Shown piece by piece: positions 31,234-46,463 of a stretch of DNA of 52,012 nucleotides. Origin of the DNA: an uncultured Clostridia bacterium (lineage in GTDB: Bacteria > Bacillota > Clostridia > Christensenellales > Borkfalkiaceae); the NCBI GenBank assembly GCA_944372575.1, contig CALVZS010000013.1, positions 1 through 52,012 on the forward strand, written 5' to 3'. Positions within the stretch are counted from its first letter, which is position 1. Each line of letters begins with the position of its first letter. The notes under the pieces were generated by a model. It had not been told where the DNA came from. It saw nothing but the letters and a program-made list of their open reading frames with translations, and did not search any database. The position numbers were made by a program, and so were the translations under genes.

Positions 31234-32763
31234 TCACGCCCGCTCCCGCCCTGACCGGCGTCTGTCCTCATCGTCCTCATCGTCGTCATCGTCATCGTCG
31301 TCATCGTCGTCATCGTCGGTTTCGTGATCCGTTTCATAGAGCTCTTCGACTGCCTCCAGAAACTCATCAAAGAGTTCATCGAAGATATATTCGTCGCCGT
31401 AGCGGTCGATGGCGCGGCACAGACTGTCAAATTCCTCCTCCAGTTCGCGGCGGCTCTCGTCGCCGTCCTCGAAGATGCAGTCCTCGCCGAGATAGAGATA
31501 CTTCCCGTTGAAGTCCCCGCGCGTCATGCCGCCTGCAAACACGCTGTCCAGATCGGCGAGATAGGTCTGCGTGAGCGTGCGCACCCTTTCGGCGAAATCG
31601 GCGGTGAGGTGGGCAAGTTCGCGCTCCAAGTAGTCCTCGAAGTCCCCCATCGCCCTCTCGTCGTAGGCGGCGATGAGCGCATTGAAATCGGCCTCGGACA
31701 ATTCGCTGACCGCATATGTTTCCCCATATTCGCCTGCAAGGCGTTCGCGTACGCGCTGTTCGAGGGCGGCGGCATCCGCGCCCGTCGCGTAGACGCCGAT
31801 GCCCTGCGCCGTGATGAGATGTTTTGCATCGGAGAGTGCCGCAAACGCCGCACTCGCATCCTCGGGCGTCATACCGATGAGATCCTCGCCGACAAGGAGC
31901 AGCGCCGCATCGCGGTTGAGCGCCCTCACGCCCGTCACTCTGTTTTCCTGAACGGTAAATTCCACGGAGGGGTTGATGCTGATGTAGAGATTGCCGTTCC
32001 CGCCCGCAGCGGGCGCCGCCCCTCTGAGGGCGACGGGGAGAATGCAGGCGAGCAGGATGAGCACCGCCGCCGCGACCGCAGCCAGGGCGAGCAGGGGTTT
32101 GCGGCGTGTCCGCACGAGGACTTCCCCCTCTGCGCGGGACGGCTGCGCCGCCCGGATGCGTGCATATACGTCCGGGGTATGTTCCTGCGCCTCGCGGCGA
32201 AGTTCCGCCTCCAGTTCCGATCTGTTCACAATGCCTCCTCCGCGGGCAGGCTCCCGCTCCCGCAGCGCCGCCTGCATCTTTTTGACGGCGCGCGAATAGT
32301 GCCATGTGACGGTGGGCAGCGGCAGGGAGAGCATCTGCGCGATCTCCCGCCGTCTGTATCCCTCCACCGCCGCAAGGATGAGTACGGAAAATTCCTCCCG
32401 TTTGAGAATGCTGCGCGCGAGGTCGATGAGCAGCCCGTAGTCGTCCACGTTCTGCGTCCCGAACGGGGCGGGGTTCTCCCGCTCGTCCACCGGGATCTCC
32501 CTGCCGCGGCGGCGCAGAAGGTCGATCGCCTCATTGCGGGCGATGCGTGCGATCCACGCCGCGGCATTCGTCCCGCGGCGGTAGCGGGACGCGCTGCCCA
32601 GGATCTTCAGATAGGTCGTCTGCATGACGTCCTCGGCAAGCATCCGCTCCCGCACATAGGAGAGCGCCAGATAGTAGACCGTTCTGCGCGTCTGATTGTA
32701 CACCTCGTCAAAGGCGGAATCGTCCCCCGCCGCCAGTTTGCCGAGCGCTTCATCGAGCGTCAC
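31234..32763 (-). CDS. ECF sigma factor fused to RsgI-like transmembrane module, poly-Asp tail
   Basis: 509 residues in one frame. Residues 1-175 are an ECF sigma factor: region 2 with AEDVMQTTYLKIL and RRGTNAAAWIARIARNEAID, and region 4 with GYRRREIAQMLSLPLPTVTW. Residues 179-218 form an acidic/basic helical linker, 223-246 one membrane helix, and NLYISINPSVEF (Asn264-Pro265) starts an extracytoplasmic domain like that of RsgI anti-sigma factors. The end is Asp-rich and then basic. The start at 32763 (GTG) follows GGGAGGAAAGCGAC; the longer frame to 32823 lies inside the promoter. An in-frame GTG at 32229 is preceded by GAGGAGG, so a sigma-less form could also be made. RsgI proteins self-cleave at Asn-Pro; here it would leave the sigma domain tethered. 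Normally the two are separate genes. Confidence 0.85.
   Translation of the reverse strand: MTLDEALGKLAAGDDSAFDEVYNQTRRTVYYLALSYVRERMLAEDVMQTTYLKILGSASRYRRGTNAAAWIARIARNEAIDLLRRRGREIPVDERENPAPFGTQNVDDYGLLIDLARSILKREEFSVLILAAVEGYRRREIAQMLSLPLPTVTWHYSRAVKKMQAALREREPARGGGIVNRSELEAELRREAQEHTPDVYARIRAAQPSRAEGEVLVRTRRKPLLALAAVAAAVLILLACILPVALRGAAPAAGGNGNLYISINPSVEFTVQENRVTGVRALNRDAALLLVGEDLIGMTPEDASAAFAALSDAKHLITAQGIGVYATGADAAALEQRVRERLAGEYGETYAVSELSEADFNALIAAYDERAMGDFEDYLERELAHLTADFAERVRTLTQTYLADLDSVFAGGMTRGDFNGKYLYLGEDCIFEDGDESRRELEEEFDSLCRAIDRYGDEYIFDELFDEFLEAVEELYETDHETDDDDDDDDDDDDDEDDEDRRRSGRERA
31264..31317. repeat. ATC/GTC triplet microsatellite encoding poly-Asp
   Basis: A run of near-perfect GAT/GAC triplets on the coding strand gives a block of more than ten consecutive aspartates, then Asp/Glu, before a short Arg-rich end. 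Triplet slippage would change tail length in frame. Confidence 0.9.
32227..32240 (-). promoter_or_regulatory. Internal in-frame ribosome binding site and GTG start in the sigma fusion
   Basis: On the minus strand GAGGAGG (32240-32234) precedes the GTG at 32229-32227 by four bases, in the same frame as the fusion. It looks like the start of an ancestral separate anti-sigma gene. It can give a second, sigma-less product (VNRSELEAELRREAQEHTP...). Confidence 0.55.
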
Positions 32764-32794
32764 GTCGCTTTCCTCCCGTTGCGTTCTTACAGAC

Positions 32795-32823
32795 AGTATA
32801 TCAGAGGGATGCGCATCTGTCAA
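32795..32823 (-). promoter_or_regulatory. Promoter of the sigma fusion gene
   Basis: TTGACA (32823-32818), a 17-base spacer and TATACT (32800-32795) on the minus strand. Near-consensus sigma-A promoter, about 30 bases before the chosen GTG. Basal transcription therefore does not need the encoded sigma factor. Confidence 0.85.
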
Positions 32824-32876
32824 TGGGCGGCAGGGAACGCCGCGCGCCTCTGCGGGCGCCCCTGCCGCATCCGTCC

Positions 32877-33896
32877 TCAGTCGTCAAAATCATCGAAGAC
32901 ATCGAAACCGCCGCCGCGGTAGCCCTCATCGGCACGGTAGACGTACTCCCCGTCCGCCGTCCTGGTGACGACAAACCTGCCCTGTCCCTCCGGCGTGAAG
33001 TATTTTACGCCGATGGTCGCGTTTCCGTTCGCGCGCTCCTCGCGCTCCACTTCAAAGCGGCTGCGCACGCCGCCGCGAAGGATGGAGATCTCATACTCCG
33101 TCTCGCTGCCGCGGCCCTCGTCCTCCGTCTCGAAGCTGACGCTCGTCTGTTCCGCAAGCCCGCTCTCCGTATAGACGCGGTAGACAAATTCCCGCTCCGT
33201 CTCGCTCTCGCGGCCCTCCTGTTCGCGTTCGCTCTCCACGTCCATGCGCACGCGCCTTGCGGCATTTTCCGGATCGGATGCCATGATCCAGAGCGATTCG
33301 GCAGTCTCCTCCTCGCCGTCCTCGCGCTCCGTCACAGAGGCGCGGTATCCGCTCATCTCATAGACGATGCCGCCCATCTCCAGCACGCCCTCCAGCGTGT
33401 AGGCGACGCCGCTCACATATTCATCGCGCTCCTCATACCCCTCGAACGAATGGGCTTGCGTCTCCGTATAATACATCGTATAGGACATCTCTCCGCCGTC
33501 CGCCCCCATGCCGCGCACGGTGAGTTTGGTCGAAAACGGATAGGACGTATCGGTGTTTTCCGTCACCTCCGTCGTAAGCGCGCCCTCATCGAGAAAGCTG
33601 TCAAGCATCTCAAAATAGGTACGGAACTCCTCCGACGCCGCCGAAGGCGCGCCGTCCGTCCCGGCCGCGGAAGTGGTTGCGGCGGCGAGCGTGGGAGCGG
33701 TCGCCGAGAGCAGCCCCGCCGTGGTCACCGCGCCGAGAGCATAGGCGCTCTTGGCGCCCGTCTCCGCCTGCACTCCTGCGCCTCCGCCCAGGCTGCCGCC
33801 CAGACCGGCGCTCTCCCCGCCGGACGTGCATCCCGCAAACGCAAAGAGCGCCGTCCCTGCCAGAATGGCTGCCGTCACTGCAAATAACTTTTTCAT
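32877..33896 (-). CDS. Acidic/basic-rich lipoprotein of unknown function
   Basis: 339 residues. The signal peptide ends in the lipobox LFAFAGC (Cys at about residue 22), then a Gly/Ser/Ala-rich spacer of about 60 residues. The mature part is beta-rich with Tyr/Thr repeats (SYTMYYTETQAHSFEGYEER) and long Glu/Arg clusters (ESEREQEGRESETEREF), ending FDVFDDFDD. The start at 33896 (MKKLFAVTA) is chosen because GGAGG lies eight bases upstream; the 14-codon extension is Arg/Lys-rich and lacks a signal. It is 113 bases upstream of the sigma fusion and may be its co-sensor or target. A leader hairpin GGCGCC/GGCGCC (33914-33932) lies just before the ribosome binding site. Confidence 0.75.
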   Translation of the reverse strand: MKKLFAVTAAILAGTALFAFAGCTSGGESAGLGGSLGGGAGVQAETGAKSAYALGAVTTAGLLSATAPTLAAATTSAAGTDGAPSAASEEFRTYFEMLDSFLDEGALTTEVTENTDTSYPFSTKLTVRGMGADGGEMSYTMYYTETQAHSFEGYEERDEYVSGVAYTLEGVLEMGGIVYEMSGYRASVTEREDGEEETAESLWIMASDPENAARRVRMDVESEREQEGRESETEREFVYRVYTESGLAEQTSVSFETEDEGRGSETEYEISILRGGVRSRFEVEREERANGNATIGVKYFTPEGQGRFVVTRTADGEYVYRADEGYRGGGFDVFDDFDD

Positions 33897-33913
33897 ATTT
33901 TTTTCCTCCTTGC

Positions 33914-33932
33914 GGCGCCGTCTCCCGGCGCC
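33914..33932 (-). promoter_or_regulatory. Leader hairpin before the lipoprotein gene
   Basis: GGCGCC (33914-33919) and GGCGCC (33927-33932) are self-complementary and form a tight hairpin seven bases upstream of the GGAGG site. A second dyad CCTATTC/GAATAGG (33938-33958) lies just above. They may modulate translation or mRNA stability. Confidence 0.4.
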
Positions 33933-34001
33933 TTTCACCTATTCAACGCACGAATAGGAAAAATTGTTGGAGAAATCTGAAAAATTTCCAAAAAATTTTT
34001 T

Positions 34002-34040
34002 CAACAAAAAAATCGCACGCGAACGTGCGATTTTTTGTTG
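34002..34040 (-). terminator. rpoC terminator
   Basis: TCGCACG (34013-34019) pairs with CGTGCGA (34024-34030) around CGAA, extended by A/T arms from CAAC (34002) to GTTG (34040). On the minus strand it follows the rpoC stop by about ten bases and runs into a T-rich tract. Confidence 0.92.
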
Positions 34041-34049
34041 ACCGAAGCC

Positions 34050-38264
<4,215 letters not shown>

Positions 38265-38276
38265 GGTATCCTCCCC

Positions 38277-42398
<4,122 letters not shown>

Positions 42399-42501
42399 CT
42401 CGGCAATATACTCCTTTTTCGTTTTCTTTGTTTACGATCTACCGAGTATATCTTTTCATCGATAAAAATCGAATTGACCTGATAAAATGTCGCCCCGCCC
42501 C
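42399..42501. other. Divergent region upstream of rpoB
   Basis: AT-rich. A TATACT box on the minus strand about 60 bases before the rpoB start is a possible -10 element, without a good -35 at 17 bases. A short dyad TCGAT-AAAA-ATCGA is also present. No gene was found here, so the rpoBC promoter is not confidently located. Confidence 0.4.
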
Positions 42502-42530
42502 TTTACAAGCGCTCGTTTTTGCGGTATAAT
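42502..42530 (+). promoter_or_regulatory. Sigma-A promoter of the rqcP-ispDF unit
   Basis: TTTACA (42502-42507), a 17-base spacer and TATAAT (42525-42530). The predicted leader to the rqcP ATG is about 160 bases and contains no obvious gene. Confidence 0.82.
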
Positions 42531-42694
42531 ATGGGGAAAGAACAGCTGTTGAATGTATGCGGGAATTGTGCAAAGAGGCACAAAACCGCATTTTAAGCAT
42601 AATAATACAGTATGCTATTATAGACCACGCGCGAAAAGATGTCAAACGCTTTTGCGCGGAAAAATTGAAAAACCCGAAAAAACGGACAAAAAAG

Positions 42695-42937
42695 ATGAGA
42701 ATCGACAAATTTTTAAAAGTTTCCAGGATCCTGAAGCGCCGCACGGTGGCGCAGGAGGCGGCTGCGGCGGGAAAGATCAGCGTCAACGGCAGGGAGGTAA
42801 AACCCGCCTACCGTGTGAAAGCGGGCGACGTGGTGGAGCTGTCCTTCGCCTCCGGCGCACTGAAATTCCGCGTGCTCGACGTAAAGGAGACGGTGAAAAA
42901 GGAGGAGGCCTCCTCCCTCTATGAGGTGATCGCATGA
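42695..42937 (+). CDS. rqcP: RqcP/YabO-type S4-domain RNA-binding protein
   Basis: 80 residues. The S4 domain fills the protein: MRIDKFLKVSRILKRRTVAQ, GKISVNGREVKPAYRVKAGD, then ELSFASGALKFRVLDVKET and KKEEASSLYEVIA. This matches RqcP (YabO), which helps the RqcH system add alanine tails on stalled 50S subunits and is also Hsp15-like. The frame is open for 46 codons upstream (to 42557), but that part is unlike the family. No clear ribosome binding site is seen before either start. It overlaps ispDF by four bases (ATGA). Confidence 0.9.
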   Translation: MRIDKFLKVSRILKRRTVAQEAAAAGKISVNGREVKPAYRVKAGDVVELSFASGALKFRVLDVKETVKKEEASSLYEVIA

Positions 42938-44079
42938 TCAGTGCGATCGTGTGCGCGGCGGGACGCGGCACGCGCGCGGGGTTTGCGGGCAACAAGGTGC
43001 TGCACGGCTATAACGGTCTGCCCGTGCTGTGCTATTCGCTCGCGGTGTTCTCCCCTCTCGCAGATGAGGTGCTCGTCGCCTGCGCGCCCGGGGAGCTGCA
43101 GGCCGTCGGTGCGCTGCTCACCCCCTATCCGAATGCGCGCCCCGTCCCGGGCGGCAGTACGCGCGGCGAGAGCGTCTATGCCGCCCTGCGCGCGGCAAAG
43201 GGAGAGATCGTGCTCGTGCATGACGCAGCGCGCCCCTTCGTGACGGATAAGCTCGTCCGCGACTGCATCGAGAGCGTGAAACGATTTGGCAGCGGCGTAT
43301 GTGCGCTCCCCCTCTCGGATACGGTGGCACAGGTGCTGGACGGGAACATCGTGGACGTTCCCCCGCGTGAGGGATTTGCCGCCGTGCAGACGCCGCAGGG
43401 ATTTTACCGCTGCAGACTGCTCGGCGCCTACGAACGCGCCCGCGCGGACGGGCGCGTTTTCAGCGACGAGAGCGGCGTCTACGCCGCCTATGCCGAGCCG
43501 CCCCGCCTCTTTTTGGGGGAACGCACCAACAGAAAACTCACCTATCCCGAGGACTTTTCCCCCGCCGAACGGGTGGGCTTCGGGACGGATACGCACGCCT
43601 TTGCGCAGGACGGCGACGCCGTCGTGCTGTGCGGGGTGAAAATCCCCTCCGCGCGCGCCCTGAAGGCGCACTCGGACGGGGACGCCGCCGTCCATGCCCT
43701 GATGGACGCCTTGCTCTCGGCGGCGGGGATGCGGGACATCGGCTTTTACTTTCCCGATTCGGACGCGCGTTTTGCGGGCGCGGACAGCATGAAGCTGCTC
43801 GCCGAGGTCGTCGGAATGCTTGCCGAAAAGGGACTGCGCGCCCAAAACGTGAGCATCGCCATTGTGGCGGAGCGCCCCCGCCTTGCCCCGTATATCGAGG
43901 AAATGAAACAAAAACTCGCCGACGTACTGCACATTCCCGTCACGCAGATCGGGATCGCCGCCGGCACCAACGAAAAGCTCGGCTACGTCGGCGAGGGCAA
44001 GGGGATCACCTGTTTTGCAACGGTACTTTGTTCACACGTTTTTCCGCGAACTGACGCGGAAAAACGTCGTGGTTTTTAG
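42934..44079 (+). CDS. ispDF: Bifunctional IspD/IspF, MEP isoprenoid pathway
   Basis: 381 residues. The N-terminal part is IspD: SAIVCAAGRGTRAGFAGNKV with the CTP-binding loop, then VLVHDAARPFVTDKL and GFAAVQTPQGF. The C-terminal part is IspF: VGFGTDTHAF with the zinc-binding Asp and His, KAHSDGDAAVHALMDALLSA and AGTNEKLGYVGEGKGITCFA. It makes CDP-methylerythritol and then the cyclodiphosphate; IspE is not in the window. IspF normally ends soon after the GEGI-type motif; here TVLC is followed by 15 extra residues, SHVFPRTDAEKRRGF, encoded across a perfect inverted repeat. The natural stop may have been lost. Confidence 0.94.
   Translation: MISAIVCAAGRGTRAGFAGNKVLHGYNGLPVLCYSLAVFSPLADEVLVACAPGELQAVGALLTPYPNARPVPGGSTRGESVYAALRAAKGEIVLVHDAARPFVTDKLVRDCIESVKRFGSGVCALPLSDTVAQVLDGNIVDVPPREGFAAVQTPQGFYRCRLLGAYERARADGRVFSDESGVYAAYAEPPRLFLGERTNRKLTYPEDFSPAERVGFGTDTHAFAQDGDAVVLCGVKIPSARALKAHSDGDAAVHALMDALLSAAGMRDIGFYFPDSDARFAGADSMKLLAEVVGMLAEKGLRAQNVSIAIVAERPRLAPYIEEMKQKLADVLHIPVTQIGIAAGTNEKLGYVGEGKGITCFATVLCSHVFPRTDAEKRRGF
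44036..44067 (+). terminator. Inverted repeat overlapping the ispDF 3' end
   Basis: ACGTTTTTCCGCG (44036-44048) pairs perfectly over 13 bases with CGCGGAAAAACGT (44055-44067) around a six-base loop, then GGTTTTTAGG follows. It lies across the last codons of ispDF and may terminate the operon. Confidence 0.55.
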
Positions 44080-44229
44080 GAAAACCCAACGTTCGCCAAA
44101 AAGCTCTACGTTTGGTTTTCCTCGCCGCCGCTTTTTCGCAACAGTTTCGTACGCGGCGGTTTCACCTTTCCGCATAAGCCGCGTAAGCGGCAAATAGGAG
44201 CGCGCAGCGGAGGGCAACCCTCCTCGCGC
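44079..44229. repeat. Inverted-repeat cluster between ispDF and the NERD gene
   Basis: Two further dyads follow the ispDF end. GGAAAACCCAACGT (44079-44092) pairs with ACGTTTGGTTTTCC (44108-44121), with one mismatch over 14 bases. GCGCG (44200-44204) and GGAGGG (44209-44214) pair with CCCTCC (44218-44223) and CGCGC (44225-44229). No gene is seen in the 217-base gap. The density of dyads suggests a decayed mobile fragment or a structured RNA. Confidence 0.55.
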
Positions 44230-44297
44230 ATACGATTCAAAGCAAGATCGACTTCAATTCACGCCCCCTTTTCCGCAGTCTGATAAGGATAACTAAA

Positions 44298-44972
44298 ATG
44301 GATGTTCTCCTGATCGTTCTTCTCATATTTATCTGTTTCGTGCCGGTGATCGGAATTCTTTTCGCCGTCCTGCTGACGCGAAACAGGGGATCGTCTGCTC
44401 CCATCCAGCGCGGAGAAGACGGGGAGCATTTTATGGCATCCGTTCTCCGCAGTTTTGTATGTACCGAACATGATCACCTGATGAACAGCGTCATTCTGTA
44501 CAACCCAAAAAACGGCGCATCCTGCGAGATCGATCATATTTTAATTTGTTCGCGCGGGATCTTTGTCATTGAAACAAAAAACCGTTCGGGAGTTATTTAC
44601 GGCGACGAGACGAGCAATGAGTGGAAACAGGTACTGGCAGGCGGAGAAATCATTCATACCATGCGTTCCCCCATCCTTCAAAACGAAACACACATCCGTT
44701 TTGTAAAGGATATTCTCTTCCGCAAAATACGCGCAAGTATTCCCATTGCGGGATATGTTGTCTTTGTACAGGGAAATATACGCTTTATCGACAGTTCATG
44801 CGTCTGTACCCCGTTTACACTCGCCCGCATTCTCAGTGAATACCCCGAATGTCTTTCACCCGTTGAACAGGACAGAGCATACCGTGCATTGCGCGCTCAT
44901 TTGGAGAAATACCCCGTCACAAAAGAACAGCATTTGCAGTACATTCGTTCGCGCTATTCGGACGAAAACTGA
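44298..44972 (+). CDS. Membrane-anchored NERD-domain protein
   Basis: 224 residues. One N-terminal membrane helix (VLLIVLLIFICFVPVIGILF and AVLL), then a NERD (nuclease-related) domain: EDGEHFMASVLRSF, SCEIDHILICSRGIFVIETK and SGVIYGDETSNEWKQVL. The Asp/Glu-x-Lys core EIDH...VIETK matches the active-site pattern of the family. NERD proteins are often linked to DNA processing and found beside mobile genes. Its GC content looks lower than that of ispDF and radA, consistent with acquisition. It is 15 bases before radA with only a weak AAGGAT ribosome binding site. Confidence 0.88.
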   Translation: MDVLLIVLLIFICFVPVIGILFAVLLTRNRGSSAPIQRGEDGEHFMASVLRSFVCTEHDHLMNSVILYNPKNGASCEIDHILICSRGIFVIETKNRSGVIYGDETSNEWKQVLAGGEIIHTMRSPILQNETHIRFVKDILFRKIRASIPIAGYVVFVQGNIRFIDSSCVCTPFTLARILSEYPECLSPVEQDRAYRALRAHLEKYPVTKEQHLQYIRSRYSDEN

Positions 44973-44987
44973 TAGGGAGGACTTCCT

Positions 44988-46352
44988 ATGCCGAAAAATA
45001 CCACACAATTTGTATGCGCGGAGTGCGGATACGTCTCCCCCAAATGGCTGGGCAGGTGCCCCGCGTGCGGCAAGTTCAACACGCTTGCCGAGGAGCCCGT
45101 GGCCCCCGCCCCCTCCACCAAAAAACAGGGCGCCGTGCGCCCCGCACTCTCCCGTGCGCTTCCCCTCTCACAGGTCAGATATGAGCGCTATGAGCGCATC
45201 TCCTCGGGCATCGCCGAACTCGACGTCGTGCTGGGCGGCGGCATCGTGCGCGGCTCTCTCGTCCTCGTGGGCGGCGATCCGGGCGTCGGCAAATCCACGC
45301 TCCTGACGCAGGTTGCGGCACACCTTGCCGGGGAACACAAAGTCCTCTACCTCTCCGCCGAGGAGAGCTGTTCGCAGGTCAAACTGCGTTGCGAGCGGCT
45401 GAAGATCGGCGCCGACAACCTGATGCTGCTCAACGAGACCAACCTCGAGAACGCCGAAGAGGCCATCCTCGAGGCGGAATATGTGATCGTGGACTCCATC
45501 CAGGCGATCTACACGGACACGCTCACCTCGGCGGCGGGCAGCGTAGGACAGGTGCGCGAATGCGCATCAAAGCTCATGCGCATCGCCAAGTCGCGCGGCA
45601 TCACCTTCTTCATCATCGGCCACGTCACCAAGGAGGGAACGCTCGCCGGCCCCAAAGTTCTGGAACACATCATGGATGCCGTGTTGTACTTCGAAGGCGA
45701 ACGCACGGAAAATTTCAAGATTTTGCGCGCCGTCAAGAACCGGTTCGGCTCGGTGCAGGAGGTGGGCGTGTTCGAGATGACGGGCGAGGGCATCTTCGGG
45801 CTCACCGACTACTCCTCCCTCTTTTTATCGGACAGCCGGGGAGAGGCGGCGGGCGCGGCGGTCACGCCGAGCGAGACGGGCAACCGCTGCATGATGGTGG
45901 AGATCCAGACGCTCATGTGCAAGACGGCGTACGGGCTGCCGCGCAGGATGTCGCTGGGCGTCGATTTCAACCGCCTCGTGGTGCTTGTCGCCGTGCTCGA
46001 AAAGCGGTGCGGGCTTTCGCTCGGCACGCAGGACATCTATCTCAATGCGATGGGCGGCATCCGCCTGAACGAGCCGAGCGCCGACCTTGCCATCTGCGCG
46101 GCGCTGGCGAGTGCGGAAAGGATGATCCCTGTCGAAAAATACACGGCGGTATTCGGCGAAGTCGGCCTGACGGGCGAGGTGCGCGGCGTCAGCTATGCGG
46201 AGAAACGCGTAAACGAGTGCGTCAAAATGGGATTCAAACGCGTCATCCTGCCCGAGAAAAACGCAAAGGCGTGCGAGAAAATCAGGGGAAAGATCGAACT
46301 TGTTCCCGTGCGCTATGTATCGGAAATGATCAGAACGCTGTTCTCAAAATAG
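44988..46352 (+). CDS. radA: DNA repair protein RadA (RecA-like branch-migration ATPase)
   Basis: 454 residues, standard length. N-terminal zinc finger CAECGYVSPKWLGRCPAC (residues 10-27), Walker A GGDPGVGKSTLL at about 95-106, VIVDSIQAIY (Walker B), the RadA signature KNRFGSVQEVGVFEM at about 250-264 and a C-terminal Lon-like domain (residues 275-454). It promotes branch migration during recombination repair. AGGGAGGACTTCCT precedes the ATG. A strong terminator follows. Confidence 0.97.
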   Translation: MPKNTTQFVCAECGYVSPKWLGRCPACGKFNTLAEEPVAPAPSTKKQGAVRPALSRALPLSQVRYERYERISSGIAELDVVLGGGIVRGSLVLVGGDPGVGKSTLLTQVAAHLAGEHKVLYLSAEESCSQVKLRCERLKIGADNLMLLNETNLENAEEAILEAEYVIVDSIQAIYTDTLTSAAGSVGQVRECASKLMRIAKSRGITFFIIGHVTKEGTLAGPKVLEHIMDAVLYFEGERTENFKILRAVKNRFGSVQEVGVFEMTGEGIFGLTDYSSLFLSDSRGEAAGAAVTPSETGNRCMMVEIQTLMCKTAYGLPRRMSLGVDFNRLVVLVAVLEKRCGLSLGTQDIYLNAMGGIRLNEPSADLAICAALASAERMIPVEKYTAVFGEVGLTGEVRGVSYAEKRVNECVKMGFKRVILPEKNAKACEKIRGKIELVPVRYVSEMIRTLFSK

Positions 46353-46371
46353 GGACAACTCCAAATTATTT

Positions 46372-46406
46372 GCGCGCCGCGGAAATTTTGTCCGCGGCGC
46401 GCGCTT
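46372..46406 (+). terminator. radA terminator
   Basis: GCGCGCCGCGGA (46372-46383) pairs with TCCGCGGCGCGC (46391-46402), 12 perfect base pairs, then a short T tract. Confidence 0.88.
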
Positions 46407-46421
46407 TTCCGTAAAATATAC

Positions 46422-46448
46422 GGGCGCGGGCGAAATTCGCCCGCGCCC
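46422..46448 (-). terminator. Hairpin after the Mrp-type gene
   Basis: GGGCGCGGGCGA (46422-46433) pairs with TCGCCCGCGCCC (46437-46448), just after the stop of the convergent minus-strand gene at 46464. The U tract on that strand is poor. Confidence 0.6.
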
Positions 46449-46463
46449 ATATTCTTTCCGCAT

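Noticed and set aside
31264..31317. Assembly error in the Asp-coding triplet run
   Set aside because: The frame stays open through it and ends in a plausible stop with a terminator shortly after, so it is treated as real, although long-read confirmation would help.
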